From assembly GCA_019748215.1 (NCBI GenBank), contig JAIEPV010000195.1, positions 1 to 33,568 of the forward strand: 33,568 nucleotides of DNA, in the 5' to 3' direction. The number at the start of each line of letters is the position of its first letter. The first letter of the stretch is position 1. The DNA comes from Hyphomicrobium sp. GTDB taxonomy: Bacteria > Pseudomonadota > Alphaproteobacteria > Rhizobiales > Hyphomicrobiaceae. A model generated the notes under the pieces. That model made no database searches and was not told the origin of the DNA. It saw only the letters and a program-made list of their open reading frames with translations. The position numbers and the translations under genes were made by a program. Shown here one piece after another: positions 1 to 9,320 of this stretch.

Positions 1-1018
1 TGGTCGCCTGCGCCAGAAATAGCGCCGCCATCGTCAGATAAATGCAGGTGCCGTCGAGATTGAAGGAGTAGCCGGTGGGGATTACGAGGCCGACGACGCT
101 CTTTTCGCAGCTGAGCTTTTCCATTTTTGCGATCATGCGTGGCAGCACACTCTCTGACGACGATGTGCCGAGCACGATCAGCAGTTCTTCCTTGATGTAG
201 GCTATGAATTTGACAATCGAGAACCCGTTCCAGCGAGCGATGGCACCGAGCGCTCCGAAAATGAAAAGCAGGCACGTCAGATAAAAAGTCGCCATCAGCC
301 AAGCGAGATTGGCCAGCGAAACGATGCCGTATTTTCCGATCGTGAAAGCCATCGCTCCGAACGCGCCAATCGGCGCGAGTTTCATGACATAGCCGACAAT
401 CTGAAACAGCACTTGCGCAACTTGATCGATCAAGCCGACGAGCGGTTCGCCGCGTGTGCCAAGCGCTTGCAAACCGAAGGCAAACAGGATCGCGATCAGC
501 AGGACTTGCAGAATATTCCCCTCGGCGAACGCGCCGACGAAAGTGGATGGAATAATCTCGAGCAGGAACCCGACAGTGCTCTGGTCCTTTGATTTCGCGA
601 CGAAACCTTCAATGCCTTTGGTGTCGATTGACGTCAGGTCGATATTCATGCCGGCGCCGGGTTGCACCAGGTTGCCGACGATCAAGCCGATGGCGAGGGC
701 CAAAGTGGTGACGATCTCGAAATAGATCAGGGCTTTGAGGCCGACGCGTCCAACCTGTTTCAAATCCTGCATCGACGAGATGCCATGCACGACGGTGACG
801 AAGATGATCGGCGCGATCAGCATCTTGATGAGTTTTATGAAACCATCGCCGAGCGGCTTCATGGCTTCGCCGATCGCGGGTTGGAAATGACCCAACAGCA
901 CGCCAAGTGCGATCGCGGCCAGGACCTGAACGTAAAGATTTTTATAGAAGGGGATTGCAGGTAACGGCACTGCCGGATCCGCGGGCGGGAGCAATGGCGT
1001 CTGCACGTCGCGCTGCAT
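1..1018 (-). CDS. dctA: C4-dicarboxylate/H+ or Na+ symporter DctA (3' part cut by window edge)
   Basis: Inner-membrane secondary transporter of the DAACS (glutamate/dicarboxylate:cation symporter) family, importing succinate, fumarate or malate. About 339 N-terminal codons are present; the family is about 430-450 residues, so the C-terminal quarter lies outside the window. The first helix region reads [16 protein letters not shown]. Near the window edge the family signatures [10 protein letters not shown] and [14 protein letters not shown] are intact; these are the re-entrant loop and the substrate/cation-binding segment. The ATG at 1018 is the first in-frame start before the conserved helix, and a short polar Pro-rich N-terminus precedes it. 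No strong ribosome site is visible. DctA is more likely than GltP because of the N-terminal FYKxLYVQVL motif, but substrate choice is inferred from family similarity only. Confidence 0.93.
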   Translation of the reverse strand, partial: MQRDVQTPLLPPADPAVPLPAIPFYKNLYVQVLAAIALGVLLGHFQPAIGEAMKPLGDGFIKLIKMLIAPIIFVTVVHGISSMQDLKQVGRVGLKALIYFEIVTTLALAIGLIVGNLVQPGAGMNIDLTSIDTKGIEGFVAKSKDQSTVGFLLEIIPSTFVGAFAEGNILQVLLIAILFAFGLQALGTRGEPLVGLIDQVAQVLFQIVGYVMKLAPIGAFGAMAFTIGKYGIVSLANLAWLMATFYLTCLLFIFGALGAIARWNGFSIVKFIAYIKEELLIVLGTSSSESVLPRMIAKMEKLSCEKSVVGLVIPTGYSFNLDGTCIYLTMAALFLAQAT

Positions 1019-1107
1019 TGTACCCGGCCCTTGATGCTAAGCCCAAAATACAAGGCTTAAGTGATTGGCCGGCATTTGTCAGGCTTGGAAAAGAGCGGGT
1101 TGCGACC

Positions 1108-1146
1108 AAAAGAAATGGCGCAGCGAGGACCGCTGCGCCAAAAAAG
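1108..1146 (-). terminator. Rho-independent terminator after the 63-residue gene
   Basis: A perfect 10-bp stem (1116-1125 with 1131-1140) with a 5-nt loop is followed on the minus strand by a T-rich run (ATTTCTTTTG). It lies about 110 bases downstream of the stop of the small minus-strand gene at 1251-1442 and upstream of dctA. It should separate the two transcripts. A T-run also lies on the other side of the stem, so it could work in both directions. Confidence 0.75.
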
Positions 1147-1250
1147 TTCGAGAAGTCATTGTCAATCGTGAGCGACACTTTTGTGAATGGGAATGGGTCT
1201 CCACACAGCGCACTCAAAGCACAGAGCGCCCGCGTAAATCCTGATCAGAC

Positions 1251-1442
1251 TTAAGCGGCGGCGACCCAGCTGCCCGAAATGAAGCCGAAAGCAACCGCAT
1301 CAGGATTGCGGCGAGCGGCTTCAAGCAATTTATCTGGGGCTTCGACCTCTAGGGTGCGATCCCGCTTTTTGCCTTTTCCGGCTTTTGTGCCGGTGAGGAG
1401 GAAAACCGATTTTCCGAGTAGGACGGTTTTAACGGACTCCAT
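1251..1442 (-). CDS. 63-residue protein of unknown function
   Basis: I do not recognise a family. The start at 1442 is chosen because AGGAG sits about 9 bases upstream; a longer reading that adds ten residues has no ribosome site. The product begins MESVKTVLLGKSVFLL, has a Lys/Arg-rich centre (KAGKGKKRDR), an acidic amphipathic stretch (EVEAPDKLLEAARRNPD) and a small hydrophobic C-terminus ending in alanines. A clear hairpin terminator follows. A weak GGAAC-N16-CATT arrangement upstream (1479-1503, minus strand) resembles the alphaproteobacterial stress promoter but misses the consensus by one base. The ribosome site, terminator and balanced composition suggest a real gene. No function is proposed. 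Confidence 0.55.
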   Translation of the reverse strand: MESVKTVLLGKSVFLLTGTKAGKGKKRDRTLEVEAPDKLLEAARRNPDAVAFGFISGSWVAAA

Positions 1443-1812
1443 GGTCGGGGGTCTCCTGGAGTTTGAGTTCATCAGTGGAATGACTGACGGACAGTGCCGT
1501 TCCTGCTTGGAGCCGTGCCGCTTCTAGACGCATTGCCGTGACGTCGGCTGGGCTCTCGGCGAAGGCTATACCGCCTCCGCGCAAAGGCACTATGACAGCG
1601 ATAGGGCAACAATGCGATGCAGTGGGTTCGCGACTGCGAACGCTGCGTTTTCCGCTTTGTGTAATTGTGAGCAGTTGGGGCGCTTTGCCTGCCGCGTGCA
1701 GTGCGAACTTCTGCTGTGGATATGTCAAATCCCAGCAACTGGCCCGCCGTCCGATAGGTCGCAAAACCACCGCGACGGCCATTGAGCCAAAGCGAAAGCA
1801 GACAGACTGGCG
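1443..1812. other. 370-base non-coding stretch upstream of the small gene
   Basis: This lies between the 3' end of the P450 gene and the start of the 63-residue gene. Open frames here are Arg/Pro/Ser-rich with no ribosome sites. Apart from the weak stress-promoter-like pair at 1479-1503 I see no repeat, RNA or hairpin terminator. Confidence 0.5.
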
Positions 1813-3174
1813 TCAGCTCAACTCGCGAATGATGAACGGCAAGCCGCCCTTCGGCGTCAGCGTGACGGTGGCGCTGATGCCTGCCGGGTTGGCACCGACA
1901 TATTCCGGGCGAAACCGGCGCAGCAGCAGCGATAACGCGAGCGTATTTTCGACTTGGCTCATGGCACCGCCGATGCACGAGCGCTTGCCGGCACCAAATG
2001 GGATATAGCTGTATTTCACCTGCTTTTTGGCATTGCCGGCCATCCAGCGCTCCGGGCGAAATTCTTCCGGCTCGTCCCAGAACTTCGGGTTGTGATGCGC
2101 GCCGTAGGCGAACAGCGTCACGCGATCACCCGCTTTGATTTCTTTTCCGCCGATGATGTCATCTTCGACGGCGACGCGGATCAAGCCCCAGATCGGCGGA
2201 TACAGCCGCATGGTTTCTTGGATGACAGCCCGCGTGTAGGCGAGGCCTGAGTAATCGGCGGCGGTCGGCGGACGATCGCCATAGACGGTTTCACCTTCGC
2301 GACGGATGCGTTCAGCCGCTTCCGGACGGCGCGAGGTTTCATACAGCGCCCAAGCCAGTGTCAGCGCCGTGGTCTCAGTTCCGGCCCACAGGTATTGCTT
2401 GAGTTCATCGATCGCCTGCTGTGTGTCGAACTCGGGAACCGTTGGATCCGCAACGGCGGCCTCGATCATTTTCAACAACGTGCGCTCGCGCATTTCGCGC
2501 GGATCGGCGCCCATGACGGCGGGTGGAACGCTGGCCCACGTCTCCATCGATTTGGCGGCGTCTTCGTCGTTCATTTCGAACACTTCGCCGGCCTGCTTGC
2601 GCAAGCGGATGTCGCGGTGGTTCATCACGTCGGTGTAGGTCTTGACGCACTTGAAGACGACATGGGGATTGAATGGCATGTCGCGATCGAACAGCGCCTT
2701 GCAAATCATGTCGGCGGCCAGCGTCCAGGTCTGCTCGACCATCTCAAACGTCTCGCCGGTTTTGGCGAGGTCGGCCCACAGGTCCATTTTGGTTTGAATG
2801 GCCTGTAGAAAATACGGGATGTATTCAGCGAACATGTCAGGGTGGAATGCCGGTTGCTGCGGCATGCGAATTTTTTGCCAGAGCGCGCCGTCGTTGGTGA
2901 TCATCGACTTGCCGAAAATCGGCTTCAGGCCGTCGAAATATTTGATGTAGTTATCGGCCTTCGTCACCAGCACGTGCTTGAAGTATTCGGGTTCTGAAAT
3001 CAGCACGATGCGCTGGTTCGCCAGATTGACCGGCAGCACCGGACCGTAGCGCTCGGTCATGTGCATGAGAATGCGCATCGGGTTTTCGGGGTCACCACGC
3101 AGAAGCGGTGTCAATTTGAACCAGATGCTGCTCTCATCGCCGAGGCCCTGAGCGTGGCTGGCGGGCGTGGTCAT
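1813..3174 (-). CDS. Cytochrome P450 monooxygenase
   Basis: A 453-residue soluble cytochrome P450. Visible landmarks are the I-helix oxygen-binding motif AGTETT (264-269), the K-helix ExxR motif ETMR (320-323), the FRPERW segment (372-377) and the heme-binding loop FGAGKRSC with the ligand Cys at residue 400. The whole fold is present, and the length fits a class I bacterial P450 that would need separate ferredoxin and reductase; neither is in the window. The PERF/heme region resembles the CYP4/CYP102-like clade, which often hydroxylates fatty acids or alkanes, but substrate cannot be read from sequence. GGAG lies about 10 bases upstream of the ATG. It is separated from purN by about 270 bases and is probably its own transcription unit. 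Confidence 0.93.
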   Translation of the reverse strand: MTTPASHAQGLGDESSIWFKLTPLLRGDPENPMRILMHMTERYGPVLPVNLANQRIVLISEPEYFKHVLVTKADNYIKYFDGLKPIFGKSMITNDGALWQKIRMPQQPAFHPDMFAEYIPYFLQAIQTKMDLWADLAKTGETFEMVEQTWTLAADMICKALFDRDMPFNPHVVFKCVKTYTDVMNHRDIRLRKQAGEVFEMNDEDAAKSMETWASVPPAVMGADPREMRERTLLKMIEAAVADPTVPEFDTQQAIDELKQYLWAGTETTALTLAWALYETSRRPEAAERIRREGETVYGDRPPTAADYSGLAYTRAVIQETMRLYPPIWGLIRVAVEDDIIGGKEIKAGDRVTLFAYGAHHNPKFWDEPEEFRPERWMAGNAKKQVKYSYIPFGAGKRSCIGGAMSQVENTLALSLLLRRFRPEYVGANPAGISATVTLTPKGGLPFIIRELS

Positions 3175-3445
3175 TCGGTATCGTCTCCAAAAATCCGGCC
3201 GTTGAACGCCCGTAGCGATCCAGTGCCGCCGATTGAAACATCAAATCGACGGGCCAACTGCGTCCTAACCGTTTGGCTGGACTGCAATCTCGGGACCACG
3301 AAGAGGCTGGCCCGGTGCCAAACTATGGTGGCTGTCTCCCCGCCCGGCGCAAGCCGCCGAATAATAGGCTTTAGCCCGGTGGTGTCCATGCGGCGCCCCG
3401 CCCCGACGGTGCAAGGCTGCCACAGCCGCGATGTGATGATTTAAG

Positions 3446-4108
3446 CTAGCCTGACAATGCCGGCGAGAACAGCACGGTTGTCTGGTTAACATCCTCAAAA
3501 CCAATAGCTTTTTCGGCGTCTATGCGGACCTTGGCAGTGGTGACGAGGCGCAAGGCCGCGGGGTAAAGCTTGTGCTCGGCCGCGAGAACGCGCGCCGCGA
3601 GTGTGCTCGGCGTGTCACCAGAGAGCACCGCCACGGCGGCCTGTGCGATGATCGGCCCTGCATCCATTTCCGCGCGCACGAAATGGACCGTGCAGCCAGC
3701 AACGCGAACGCCAGCGGCAAGCGCCCGCTCGTGCGTGTGCAGGCCCTTGAACGATGGCAGTAGCGACGGGTGGATGTTGATCATGCGATCGCGCCAGCGG
3801 TTGACGAAGTCCGGGGTCATCAGTCGCATGAATCCGGCCAGCGCGATCAATTCGACGCCGGCGGCGTCAAGCGATGCTTGAAGCGCCGCTTCGAAGGCCT
3901 CGCGAGTCGGATAGACTTTGTGGTCGAGTGCGACGGTCGCGATGCCGGCCATCCGGGCGAACGTCAGCCCAGGTGCATCGGGCTGATTGGAGATCACAGT
4001 TGCGATCTCGGCCGGATAGTCGGCGGCGCGCGCGGCGGCGATGAGCGCCTCCATATTCGAGCCACGCCCCGAAATCAGCACCGCCACCTTTTTCCTGTTG
4101 GCCGTCAT
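3446..4108 (-). CDS. purN: Phosphoribosylglycinamide formyltransferase (GART)
   Basis: Cytosolic enzyme of de novo purine synthesis that transfers a formyl group from 10-formyl-tetrahydrofolate to GAR. The 220-residue product starts with the phosphate-binding loop ISGRGSNMEAL and carries the catalytic triad equivalent to E. coli Asn106/His108/Asp144 as Asn111, His113 (in NIHPSLLPSFKG) and Asp149 (in AEMDAGPI). It is the last gene of a purM / DHFR-like / purN operon; only 10 bases separate it from the DHFR-like stop. The C-terminal 20 residues past the usual helix are unremarkable. Identification is firm. Confidence 0.97.
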   Translation of the reverse strand: MTANRKKVAVLISGRGSNMEALIAAARAADYPAEIATVISNQPDAPGLTFARMAGIATVALDHKVYPTREAFEAALQASLDAAGVELIALAGFMRLMTPDFVNRWRDRMINIHPSLLPSFKGLHTHERALAAGVRVAGCTVHFVRAEMDAGPIIAQAAVAVLSGDTPSTLAARVLAAEHKLYPAALRLVTTAKVRIDAEKAIGFEDVNQTTVLFSPALSG

Positions 4109-4118
4109 TGCCTGCGTC

Positions 4119-4682
4119 TCACGTTTTGAAGTTCAAGCGCAGCCACGTGCCGCCGAGCAATCCGGGACGGCTCTCGATACTGGTGAAGACGACGGGTGAT
4201 CGGCCGCTCGGGGGAAATAACGGAATGCCGTTGCCAAGCAAAACCGGCAAGCACAGCACATCGAGTTCGTCGATCAAGCCAGCATCGATCAGCCCCGAGA
4301 TCGTGATGCCGCCGCCGTCGACCCAGACGTGACCCGGCCCCTGTCCGCTGCAGGCCTGCTTGGCACGGGCGATGATGTCCGGCATGTCGCTGCCGGTCCC
4401 GCGCACGAACGGCGCGTCACCGGGGATGGGGCGTGAAGTGACGATAAAGGCGGGACGGCTTCCGTAGGGCCAAGCGCCAAAGGTCAAAACTTTTTCAAAC
4501 GATGACCGGCCCATGACGATCGCGCCGATGTCGGCAATGAAACCGTCGAACGCGGCCTGCAGGCCGGCGGGATCGCGCGCATTGAACCCGTCAAGCCAAG
4601 CGATGCCGCCGTCGGCCGTCGCAATGTAACCGTCAGCGGATGCCGCAATCCAAACGCGCACCTTTTGCGCACTCGCGGTCAC
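4119..4682 (-). CDS. Dihydrofolate reductase / RibD C-terminal family protein
   Basis: A 187-residue protein of the RibD_C/DHFR-like fold (PF01872 type), predicted to bind NADPH. Visible features are the N-terminal strand [14 protein letters not shown], the central [12 protein letters not shown] segment and the C-terminal nucleotide-binding loop VWVDGGG followed by [12 protein letters not shown], all typical of stand-alone DHFR-like reductases. These proteins are generally not proven folate reductases. It starts with GTG, overlapping the purM stop by four bases (GTGA), so translation is probably coupled to purM, and it ends 10 bases before purN. Placement between purM and folate-dependent purN suggests a pterin/folate or purine-linked role, but that is inference. 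Confidence 0.85.
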   Translation of the reverse strand: MTASAQKVRVWIAASADGYIATADGGIAWLDGFNARDPAGLQAAFDGFIADIGAIVMGRSSFEKVLTFGAWPYGSRPAFIVTSRPIPGDAPFVRGTGSDMPDIIARAKQACSGQGPGHVWVDGGGITISGLIDAGLIDELDVLCLPVLLGNGIPLFPPSGRSPVVFTSIESRPGLLGGTWLRLNFKT

Positions 4683-5812
4683 AGCCGAAGATCCAGAGCG
4701 CCATCATACGTGACGGCCCAAGTCTCGCCTTTGCCTTTGGCTTCGGTCTTGGCGCCACCCGGTGGCGTCAGCGCACCGATAATAATGGGCGTTTCACCGG
4801 CGGCGGCGAGCGCCGCGATCACCGCATCCACGTTGGCATGATCCGCGACAAGGACCATGCCGATGCCGCAGTTGAACGTGCGCAACATTTCGACCGCGTC
4901 CAGATGCCCTGCGTGGGCGAGCCATTTGAAAATTGGCGGCACCGGTATTTTTGTGAGGTCGATGCGCGCCGCGACGGTGTCGGGCAGCACGCGCGGCACG
5001 TTTTCCGATAAGCCGCCGCCGGTGATGTGCGACAGCGCTTTGATCGCTCCGCCAACGCCAGCACCACCTGTCGCGCGCAAGGCCGCAAGAACTGGTTTCA
5101 CATAAATCCGTGTTGGAACGAGCAGTTCGTCGGCGACGCTTCGACCTTTGGCCCACGGCGCTCGGTCGTCCCAATGCAGGTTCGCGGCTGCAATCAGTCG
5201 GCGCACGAGAGAATAGCCATTGGAATGCACGCCCGATGACGCTAGCCCAATCAGCACGTCGCCGGGCCGAAGATTGTCGCGTGGCAAGATCTCGCCGCGC
5301 TCGGCGGCACCGACCGAAAAGCCCGCGAGATCGTAATCGCCAGGCTGATACATGCCGGGCATCTCTGCCGTCTCGCCGCCGATCAGCGCGCAGCCGGCTT
5401 GGCGACAGCCATCGGCGATACCGGCAACGACATCTCGCGCCACGCCGACGGTGAGTTTCCCGGTCGCGAAGTAGTCGAGAAAGAACAGTGGCTCGGCGCC
5501 TGCCACAATCAAGTCGTTGACGCACATCGCGACCAGATCGATGCCGATGGTGGTGTGCCGGTTGGCGTCGATGGCGATTTTCAATTTGGTGCCGACGCCG
5601 TCGTTGCTCGACACGAGGATCGGATCTTTGAAGCCGGCGCGCTTGAGATCGAACAATCCGCCAAAGCCGCCAAGATCGACATCGGCGCCAAGGCGGCTGG
5701 TTGATTTGGCCAGCGGCTTGATCATGCGGACAAGCTCGTTGCCCGCATCGATGTCCACACCCGCGTCGCGATAGGTGATGGGACGTTGTTTGTCAGGGCT
5801 GGCAGCGGACAT
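4679..5812 (-). CDS. purM: Phosphoribosylformylglycinamidine cyclo-ligase (AIR synthetase)
   Basis: Catalyses ATP-dependent closure of the imidazole ring, FGAM to AIR, in purine synthesis. The 377-residue product has the PurM landmarks [59 protein letters not shown] and [17 protein letters not shown]. The start at 5812 is preferred over an ATG five codons earlier because AGGA lies 5 bases before it. About 25 residues at the C-terminus, including the Lys/Gly-rich [12 protein letters not shown], extend beyond the usual 345-350 length. First gene of the operon; its TGA overlaps the GTG of the next gene. Confidence 0.97.
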   Translation of the reverse strand: MSAASPDKQRPITYRDAGVDIDAGNELVRMIKPLAKSTSRLGADVDLGGFGGLFDLKRAGFKDPILVSSNDGVGTKLKIAIDANRHTTIGIDLVAMCVNDLIVAGAEPLFFLDYFATGKLTVGVARDVVAGIADGCRQAGCALIGGETAEMPGMYQPGDYDLAGFSVGAAERGEILPRDNLRPGDVLIGLASSGVHSNGYSLVRRLIAAANLHWDDRAPWAKGRSVADELLVPTRIYVKPVLAALRATGGAGVGGAIKALSHITGGGLSENVPRVLPDTVAARIDLTKIPVPPIFKWLAHAGHLDAVEMLRTFNCGIGMVLVADHANVDAVIAALAAAGETPIIIGALTPPGGAKTEAKGKGETWAVTYDGALDLRL

Positions 5813-6027
5813 GGGTCCTCGGAGCATTGTGGACTGTTACGGGCAAAGAACGCGCGCGCTGCAAACGGGCGGGCTCGATCCTGCGATCTCACCGATAGCC
5901 GGTCACGGCAAACTCACTTTTGCCCCATTGCCAGTTGGAACTGCCGGTCGTAGCAGCTTGAACGATGAGCGGCAATCACCGGCCGGCGACGTTGGCGGTG
6001 AGCAAAGATGAAAACGGAGGCTGCGTG

Positions 6028-7194
6028 GTGCGCGACGTTGCAACGAAGGTCGTCGGGTTCGGGCGCTTTGCGGGTAGCGCCGCGCTCGGCTTCGCGTTGG
6101 CCATGGCAACCGCGGCCCCCGCAGATGCGGTGGGTGATAAGGTATATACGATTGGCAATTATCCCGTGGAGGCGAGTGCCGCGTCCGCCGTGGTCGCCAA
6201 GGACAAAGCCCTGGCCGAGGGCCAGCAAGCAGCCTTTCGCTCACTGTTGAAGCGCATCGTACCCGTCACGTCTTATGAGCAGCTCTCCCGCGTCACGTCT
6301 GCCAGCGCGGCCGATCTCGTGTCGGGATTTTCAGTGCGCTCGGAGCGCAATTCCTCAACCGACTACATCGCTTCGCTGGATTTCAATTTCTATGCGCCGG
6401 CCGTCCGCGCGCTGCTGCAGCGTGAAGGCATACCTTTCATCGACGATCAGGCGGCCAGCGTGACGATTGTGCCGGTGCTGCGGCAAGGCAATCCGCCGGT
6501 TGCTAAGGCAGACACGTCGCTGTGGCGCCGTTCGTGGGCAGGGCTCGATCTCACGCACACGGTGACGCCTGTGACGGTCGCCGACTTGAAGCCGGTCATT
6601 CATGCCGACACGATCAAAATGCTGATGGAGGGCGACGACAACGGACTGCGTATCCTCACGCAGGAATACGCGACCAGCCTCGTCGTGCTGGCGATCGTCG
6701 AGCCCGACATGAGTGGCAAATCAATGGTCGTCACGCTCACTGGACAGGATGCCGTCGGTCCGTTGCTGCTGAAACGCACCTACCGGATTTCGGATGGCGA
6801 TGTCGCCTACGCGTCTGAACTGGCCGCCGTCGTCGCACTCGGTGTTCTCGAGGGCCGTTGGAAAGCGGTCAAGGGTGGCATGACGGCCAACGCCGCGACG
6901 CCAGCCGCGCTATCAGATGTTCCTGTGTGGGCGGCAACCGCCGGGACCTCGGGTGATCCGGTGCGCGTGGTAGTCGAGTTCGATAGCCCGGCCCAATGGA
7001 ACGATATGCGCGCACAACTGCTCGATACGTCAGGCGTTGAAGGCATGGAGATCGCCACGCTGTCGGCGCGCAACGCCGAGGTGTCGATGCGGTTTCCTGG
7101 TGGCGCGGCAGGTCTGGCGAAAGCGGTCGGCGGTCGCGGATTGTCGCTTGCCAGCATCGGCGAAGTCTGGGTCCTGCGGTCGGCAAATTATTGA
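6028..7194 (+). CDS. Exported DUF2066 domain-containing protein
   Basis: A protein of about 388 residues recognised as DUF2066, a family found in proteobacteria next to purM and CDP-alcohol phosphatidyltransferases; its biochemical role is not established. The GTG at 6028 is chosen because GGAGG (6016-6020) is 7 bases upstream; the GTG at 6025 is also possible, and an upstream ATG at 5965 lacks a ribosome site. Residues to about 35 form a signal peptide (VVGFGRFAGSAALGFALAMA then APADA), so it is periplasmic. The mature part has YPVEASAASAVVAKDKALAEG and a C-terminal domain with VRVVVEFDSPAQWNDM and WVLRSANY. It is transcribed away from purM; the 215-base divergent gap should hold both promoters. 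Confidence 0.85.
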   Translation: MRDVATKVVGFGRFAGSAALGFALAMATAAPADAVGDKVYTIGNYPVEASAASAVVAKDKALAEGQQAAFRSLLKRIVPVTSYEQLSRVTSASAADLVSGFSVRSERNSSTDYIASLDFNFYAPAVRALLQREGIPFIDDQAASVTIVPVLRQGNPPVAKADTSLWRRSWAGLDLTHTVTPVTVADLKPVIHADTIKMLMEGDDNGLRILTQEYATSLVVLAIVEPDMSGKSMVVTLTGQDAVGPLLLKRTYRISDGDVAYASELAAVVALGVLEGRWKAVKGGMTANAATPAALSDVPVWAATAGTSGDPVRVVVEFDSPAQWNDMRAQLLDTSGVEGMEIATLSARNAEVSMRFPGGAAGLAKAVGGRGLSLASIGEVWVLRSANY

Positions 7195-7596
7195 GCTTGC
7201 GGCTGAGACACACGCTCGCGTGTTGCCTTGGGTGCAGCGCACACAAACACCGATAGCCCGCGATCAATCGATTTATGGCTAACACTGCTTTCCAGACGCG
7301 CGCGCCCGTGAAGCTTCACTGCCGGACGTGTTGCGATGATCGGCTGCACCTGCAATCGCAGTGCAGAGGCGGCAAAAATGCTTGCCAAGCTTGTGGCGCA
7401 TGGGCTTTAGCTCCCCGAGCCGCGTGACGTCGGGCTGTCGATCGCGATCTGGCCGCAGGTGGCGGTTGCAGCCACAGTCGCGTGCGGCGCATGTCGTCGA
7501 CTGCAATGGGCCGTCATCGCGGCATGATCACTTGCCAGTGAAGTTACTTGCTACTGAAGTTACTGGCCACTCAAGCTAAGGATAGGACGTTTCGGT
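7195..7596 (+). other. Intergenic stretch with three tandem 16-base repeats
   Basis: About 400 bases with no gene I can support. No hairpin terminator follows the DUF2066 gene. The last 70 bases hold three 16-base near-repeats (annotated separately) directly in front of the phosphatidyltransferase gene. Confidence 0.5.
7530..7577 (+). repeat. Three tandem imperfect 16-base repeats
   Basis: Units at 7530-7545 (acttgccagtgaagtt), 7546-7561 (acttgctactgaagtt) and 7562-7577 (actggccactcaagct) follow each other without a gap. They end about 20 bases before the GTG start of the next gene, in the 5' leader or promoter region. Units 1 and 2 differ at two positions; unit 3 is more diverged. They could be tandem binding sites or slippage; the sequence does not say which. 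Confidence 0.8.
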
Positions 7597-8151
7597 GTGA
7601 GCATTCCCAATCTCATCACGCTCGGCCGCGTCATCCTTGTCCCCATCGTGTTCTGGTTCCTTGTCTCAGGACAGTTGCAGGCCGCGTTCGTCGCTTTTGT
7701 TGTCGCCGGAATTTCTGATGCGGTCGATGGCTTCTTGGCCAAGCGCTTCAATTGGGAAACCGAACTCGGCGCCTATCTCGATCCGATCGCCGACAAACTG
7801 CTGATCGTTTGCATCTTCATTGCGCTGGGCGTCACCGGAAAGCTTCCGTCATGGGTTGTCATCATCGTTGTCTCGCGTGACGTCTTGATCGTCATCGCCG
7901 TGGTTTTATCCTGGTTACTCGAACATCCAACGCCGATGAAACCATTGGCGGTCAGCAAAATGAATACGGTGGCGCAAATCGTTCTCGCCGGCGTCGTGCT
8001 GGCGGACGAAGCCTTTGATCTGCGGCTCGGCGGACCGGTTCTGGTGCTGATGTGGATCACCGCTGCGCTGACGATCGCGTCGTTGGCCGCTTACCTGCGC
8101 GTTTGGTTGCGCCACATGACGCTGTTTGAATCCACCGGGTCAAAATCCTGA
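7597..8151 (+). CDS. CDP-alcohol phosphatidyltransferase (PgsA-like)
   Basis: A 184-residue inner-membrane enzyme of the CDP-alcohol phosphatidyltransferase family, which joins CDP-diacylglycerol and an alcohol to make phospholipid headgroups. The catalytic motif is recognisable: DAVDGFLAKRF then ELGAYLDPIADK, i.e. D-x2-D-G-x2-A-K...G-x3-D-x3-D, with Lys where many members have Arg. The product has about six hydrophobic segments. It starts with GTG, with AGGA about 13-17 bases upstream. It is smaller than typical and could be phosphatidylglycerophosphate synthase (PgsA) or a relative such as cardiolipin synthase CrdS-type; sequence alone does not decide. Adjacent AI-2E permease and hdaA follow in the same direction. 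Confidence 0.88.
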   Translation: MSIPNLITLGRVILVPIVFWFLVSGQLQAAFVAFVVAGISDAVDGFLAKRFNWETELGAYLDPIADKLLIVCIFIALGVTGKLPSWVVIIVVSRDVLIVIAVVLSWLLEHPTPMKPLAVSKMNTVAQIVLAGVVLADEAFDLRLGGPVLVLMWITAALTIASLAAYLRVWLRHMTLFESTGSKS

Positions 8152-8217
8152 CGGCTCTGTTGCGACGCAATGCACACTGCTAGTCTCAATGTCGAAGATT
8201 TTGCGCGGGGCCGCATC

Positions 8218-9288
8218 ATGCACATCGAGCGACATGCACTGTTTTGGATTGGTGCTGCCATCCTGTTCGTCTTGGCTGTGCAGGTGCTCGCGCCTGTCCT
8301 GCTGCCGTTTGTCATCGGCTTGACGCTGGCCTACTTTTTCAATCCTCTGGTCGACGCCCTGAGCGCCATGCGCGTTCCGCGCTGGCTGTCCGCGACCGTC
8401 ATCCTGCTCGGCTCTGTCGTTGCCATCGCTGTGGCGCTCGTCTTCGTCGTGCCGATCCTGGCGCAGCAGATGGCCGGTTTGATCGAAGCCATGCCAGCCG
8501 AGCTTGCGCGATTGAGAACCGTCGTCGAGGAGGCCGCGCGCACTCGGCTCGGCGATCGATTTCCGGCGGTGCTAGATGCCGTCTCGCGAGCCATGGCCGG
8601 ACTGTCGGATAGTCTGCCGGGGTTGGTGTCGGACGTGGCGAAATCGGTGTGGAGCCAGGGCACCGCGGCCTTTAGCTTTTTGTCGCTGATGCTCGTCACG
8701 CCGCTGGTGTTTTTCTACGCACTGCTCGATTGGCCGATCCTGCTGGCAAAAGTCGATAGCTGGCTACCGCGTCAGCAGGCGCCGCAACTGCGCGCGCTTG
8801 CAACCGAAATCGATCAGCGCGTGTCAGCCTTCATTCGCGGCCAGGGCATTGTGTGCATCGTGCTCGCTGTCTTTTATGCCGCCGCACTCAGTTTGATCGG
8901 CTTGCGCTATGGCCTGTTGATCGGACTTCTAACCGGCTTGCTCAGCTTCATTCCGTTCGCCGGGTGGGCACTCGGGCTGATCACCGCGACGGCGCTGGCG
9001 CTCATTCAATTTTGGCCAGACGTCACTCAAGTGCTGATCGTGCCGGGTATTTTCTTGGCAGGGCAAGCGCTCGACGCGGCCATCCTGTCGCCGCAGATCG
9101 TCGGCTCCAAGATCGGCTTGCATCCGGTGTGGCTGATCTTCGCGCTGCTGACGTTCAGTTATCTGTTCGGATTTCTCGGGCTGCTCGTCGCGGTGCCGGT
9201 AGCGGCCGCCATCGGTGTCCTTGTACGCGCCGCATTGCAGACGTACATGGCGTCGTCCGTCTATCAAGGTACCGATAGCGCCGGCTGA
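8218..9288 (+). CDS. AI-2E family transporter / PerM-type membrane protein
   Basis: A membrane protein of about 356 residues of the AI-2E transporter (formerly UPF0118/PerM) family. It has an N-terminal pair of helices (ERHALFWIGAAILFV, VLLPFVIGLTLAYFFNPLVD), a polar coiled region (residues about 85-130) and C-terminal helices with FIPFAGWALGL, QIVGSKIGLHPVWLIFALL and LVAVPVAAAIGVLVR, all characteristic. The ATG at 8218 fits the usual N-terminus; an ATG 16 codons earlier adds an atypical extension without a ribosome site. Family members have been linked to AI-2 export or Na+/H+ exchange, so substrate is unknown here. It lies 20-70 bases from both neighbours and is probably co-transcribed. Confidence 0.9.
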   Translation: MHIERHALFWIGAAILFVLAVQVLAPVLLPFVIGLTLAYFFNPLVDALSAMRVPRWLSATVILLGSVVAIAVALVFVVPILAQQMAGLIEAMPAELARLRTVVEEAARTRLGDRFPAVLDAVSRAMAGLSDSLPGLVSDVAKSVWSQGTAAFSFLSLMLVTPLVFFYALLDWPILLAKVDSWLPRQQAPQLRALATEIDQRVSAFIRGQGIVCIVLAVFYAAALSLIGLRYGLLIGLLTGLLSFIPFAGWALGLITATALALIQFWPDVTQVLIVPGIFLAGQALDAAILSPQIVGSKIGLHPVWLIFALLTFSYLFGFLGLLVAVPVAAAIGVLVRAALQTYMASSVYQGTDSAG

Positions 9289-9320
9289 TAACTCTGCGGG
9301 CGCCGAACTACGAGAGCGTC

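Noticed and set aside
7336-7410. 24-residue frame MIGCTCNRSAEAAKML... in the gap after DUF2066
   Set aside because: No proper ribosome site or known peptide motif; cysteine placement alone is not enough.
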